Of a stretch of DNA of 43,388 nucleotides, positions 43,367 through 43,388 are shown piece by piece. The notes under the pieces were generated by a model. The model did not search any database and was not told the origin of the DNA. It saw nothing but the letters and a program-made list of their open reading frames with translations. The stretch comes from Marinibactrum halimedae (GTDB lineage Bacteria; Pseudomonadota; Gammaproteobacteria; Pseudomonadales; Cellvibrionaceae): NCBI RefSeq assembly GCF_021234875.1, contig NZ_JAJQVM010000037.1:1-43388 (forward strand). The letters run 5' to 3'. Numbering within the stretch: position 1 is the stretch's first letter; the number at the start of each line of letters is the position of its first letter. Both the position numbers and the translations under genes were made by a program.

Positions 43367-43388
43367 AATCATTAGTAAACACCGCTTT
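43305..43388 (+). CDS. Possible 5' end of a gene running off the right edge
   Basis: An open frame starts at ATG 43305 (MDKNCDNVVSDIASSQKSI, then HGIISKHRF) and is still open at the end of the window. No clear ribosome-binding site precedes it. A second ATG at 43363 in another frame (MESLVNTA) is an alternative. The family was not recognised. Only 28 codons are visible, so this may be chance. Confidence 0.3.
   Translation, partial: MDKNCDNVVSDIASSQKSIHGIISKHRF

Noticed and set aside
43201-43388. Left end of an insertion sequence
   Set aside because: TGTGGACAG and a nearby open frame are suggestive, but no second end, target duplication or transposase motif is visible inside the window.

Overview
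The window looks like part of a chromosome from a marine-type gammaproteobacterium. The evidence is a complete-looking MSHA type IV pilus locus, a long (about 367-residue) PurC of the Vibrio/Shewanella kind, TonB-dependent iron uptake, and moderate G+C with A/T-rich gaps. The genus cannot be fixed from this sequence alone. No tRNA, rRNA, CRISPR array or complete insertion sequence was recognised.

Left part (1-7700): an edge region with remnants of two truncated genes and two Fur-box-like sites; an orphan BaeS-like sensor histidine kinase; a heptamer tandem repeat; a siderophore-type TonB-dependent receptor; a secreted M14-type (AstE/AspA-like) zinc deacylase with a long acidic low-complexity arm; and, convergent with it, a periplasmic solute-binding protein of the amino-acid (SBP_bac_3) type.

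Middle (7828-22059, minus strand): a mannose-sensitive haemagglutinin (MSHA) pilus cluster read as mshI - pilN-like - mshJ - mshK - mshL - mshM - mshN - mshE - mshG, then mshF/B-like - mshA - mshC - mshD - mshO - mshP. It covers an inner-membrane PilMNOP-like platform, a secretin, an AAA protein, a TPR protein, an assembly ATPase with two c-di-GMP-binding MshEN motifs, a platform protein, the major pilin and five minor pilin-like proteins. A large mshQ is not present where it is expected. Three 11-bp direct repeats lie just before the structural (pilin) part.

Between 22572 and 24628 are a small exported TonB-C-terminal-domain protein and purC, separated by a palindrome-rich gap.

Right part (24891-42856): a urea-utilisation region. 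A membrane hybrid histidine kinase with an NCS1-permease-like sensor domain, a Cys-rich insert and a receiver domain is followed by an overlapping LuxR-type response regulator on the plus strand. Facing them on the minus strand are ureD-A-B-C-E-F-G, ureJ/hupE, a porin, and urtA-B-C-D-E. The inferred logic: the porin admits urea through the outer membrane, UrtABCDE pumps it in, nickel urease (UreABC, matured by UreDEFG, with UreJ as likely nickel permease) splits it to ammonia and carbon dioxide, and the permease-like kinase/LuxR pair may sense urea, a related ureide or nitrogen state. A terminator-like hairpin after urtA probably sets binding protein above transporter. The last 500 bases hold no complete gene, but contain a 9-bp inverted repeat and the possible start of a plus-strand gene running off the edge.
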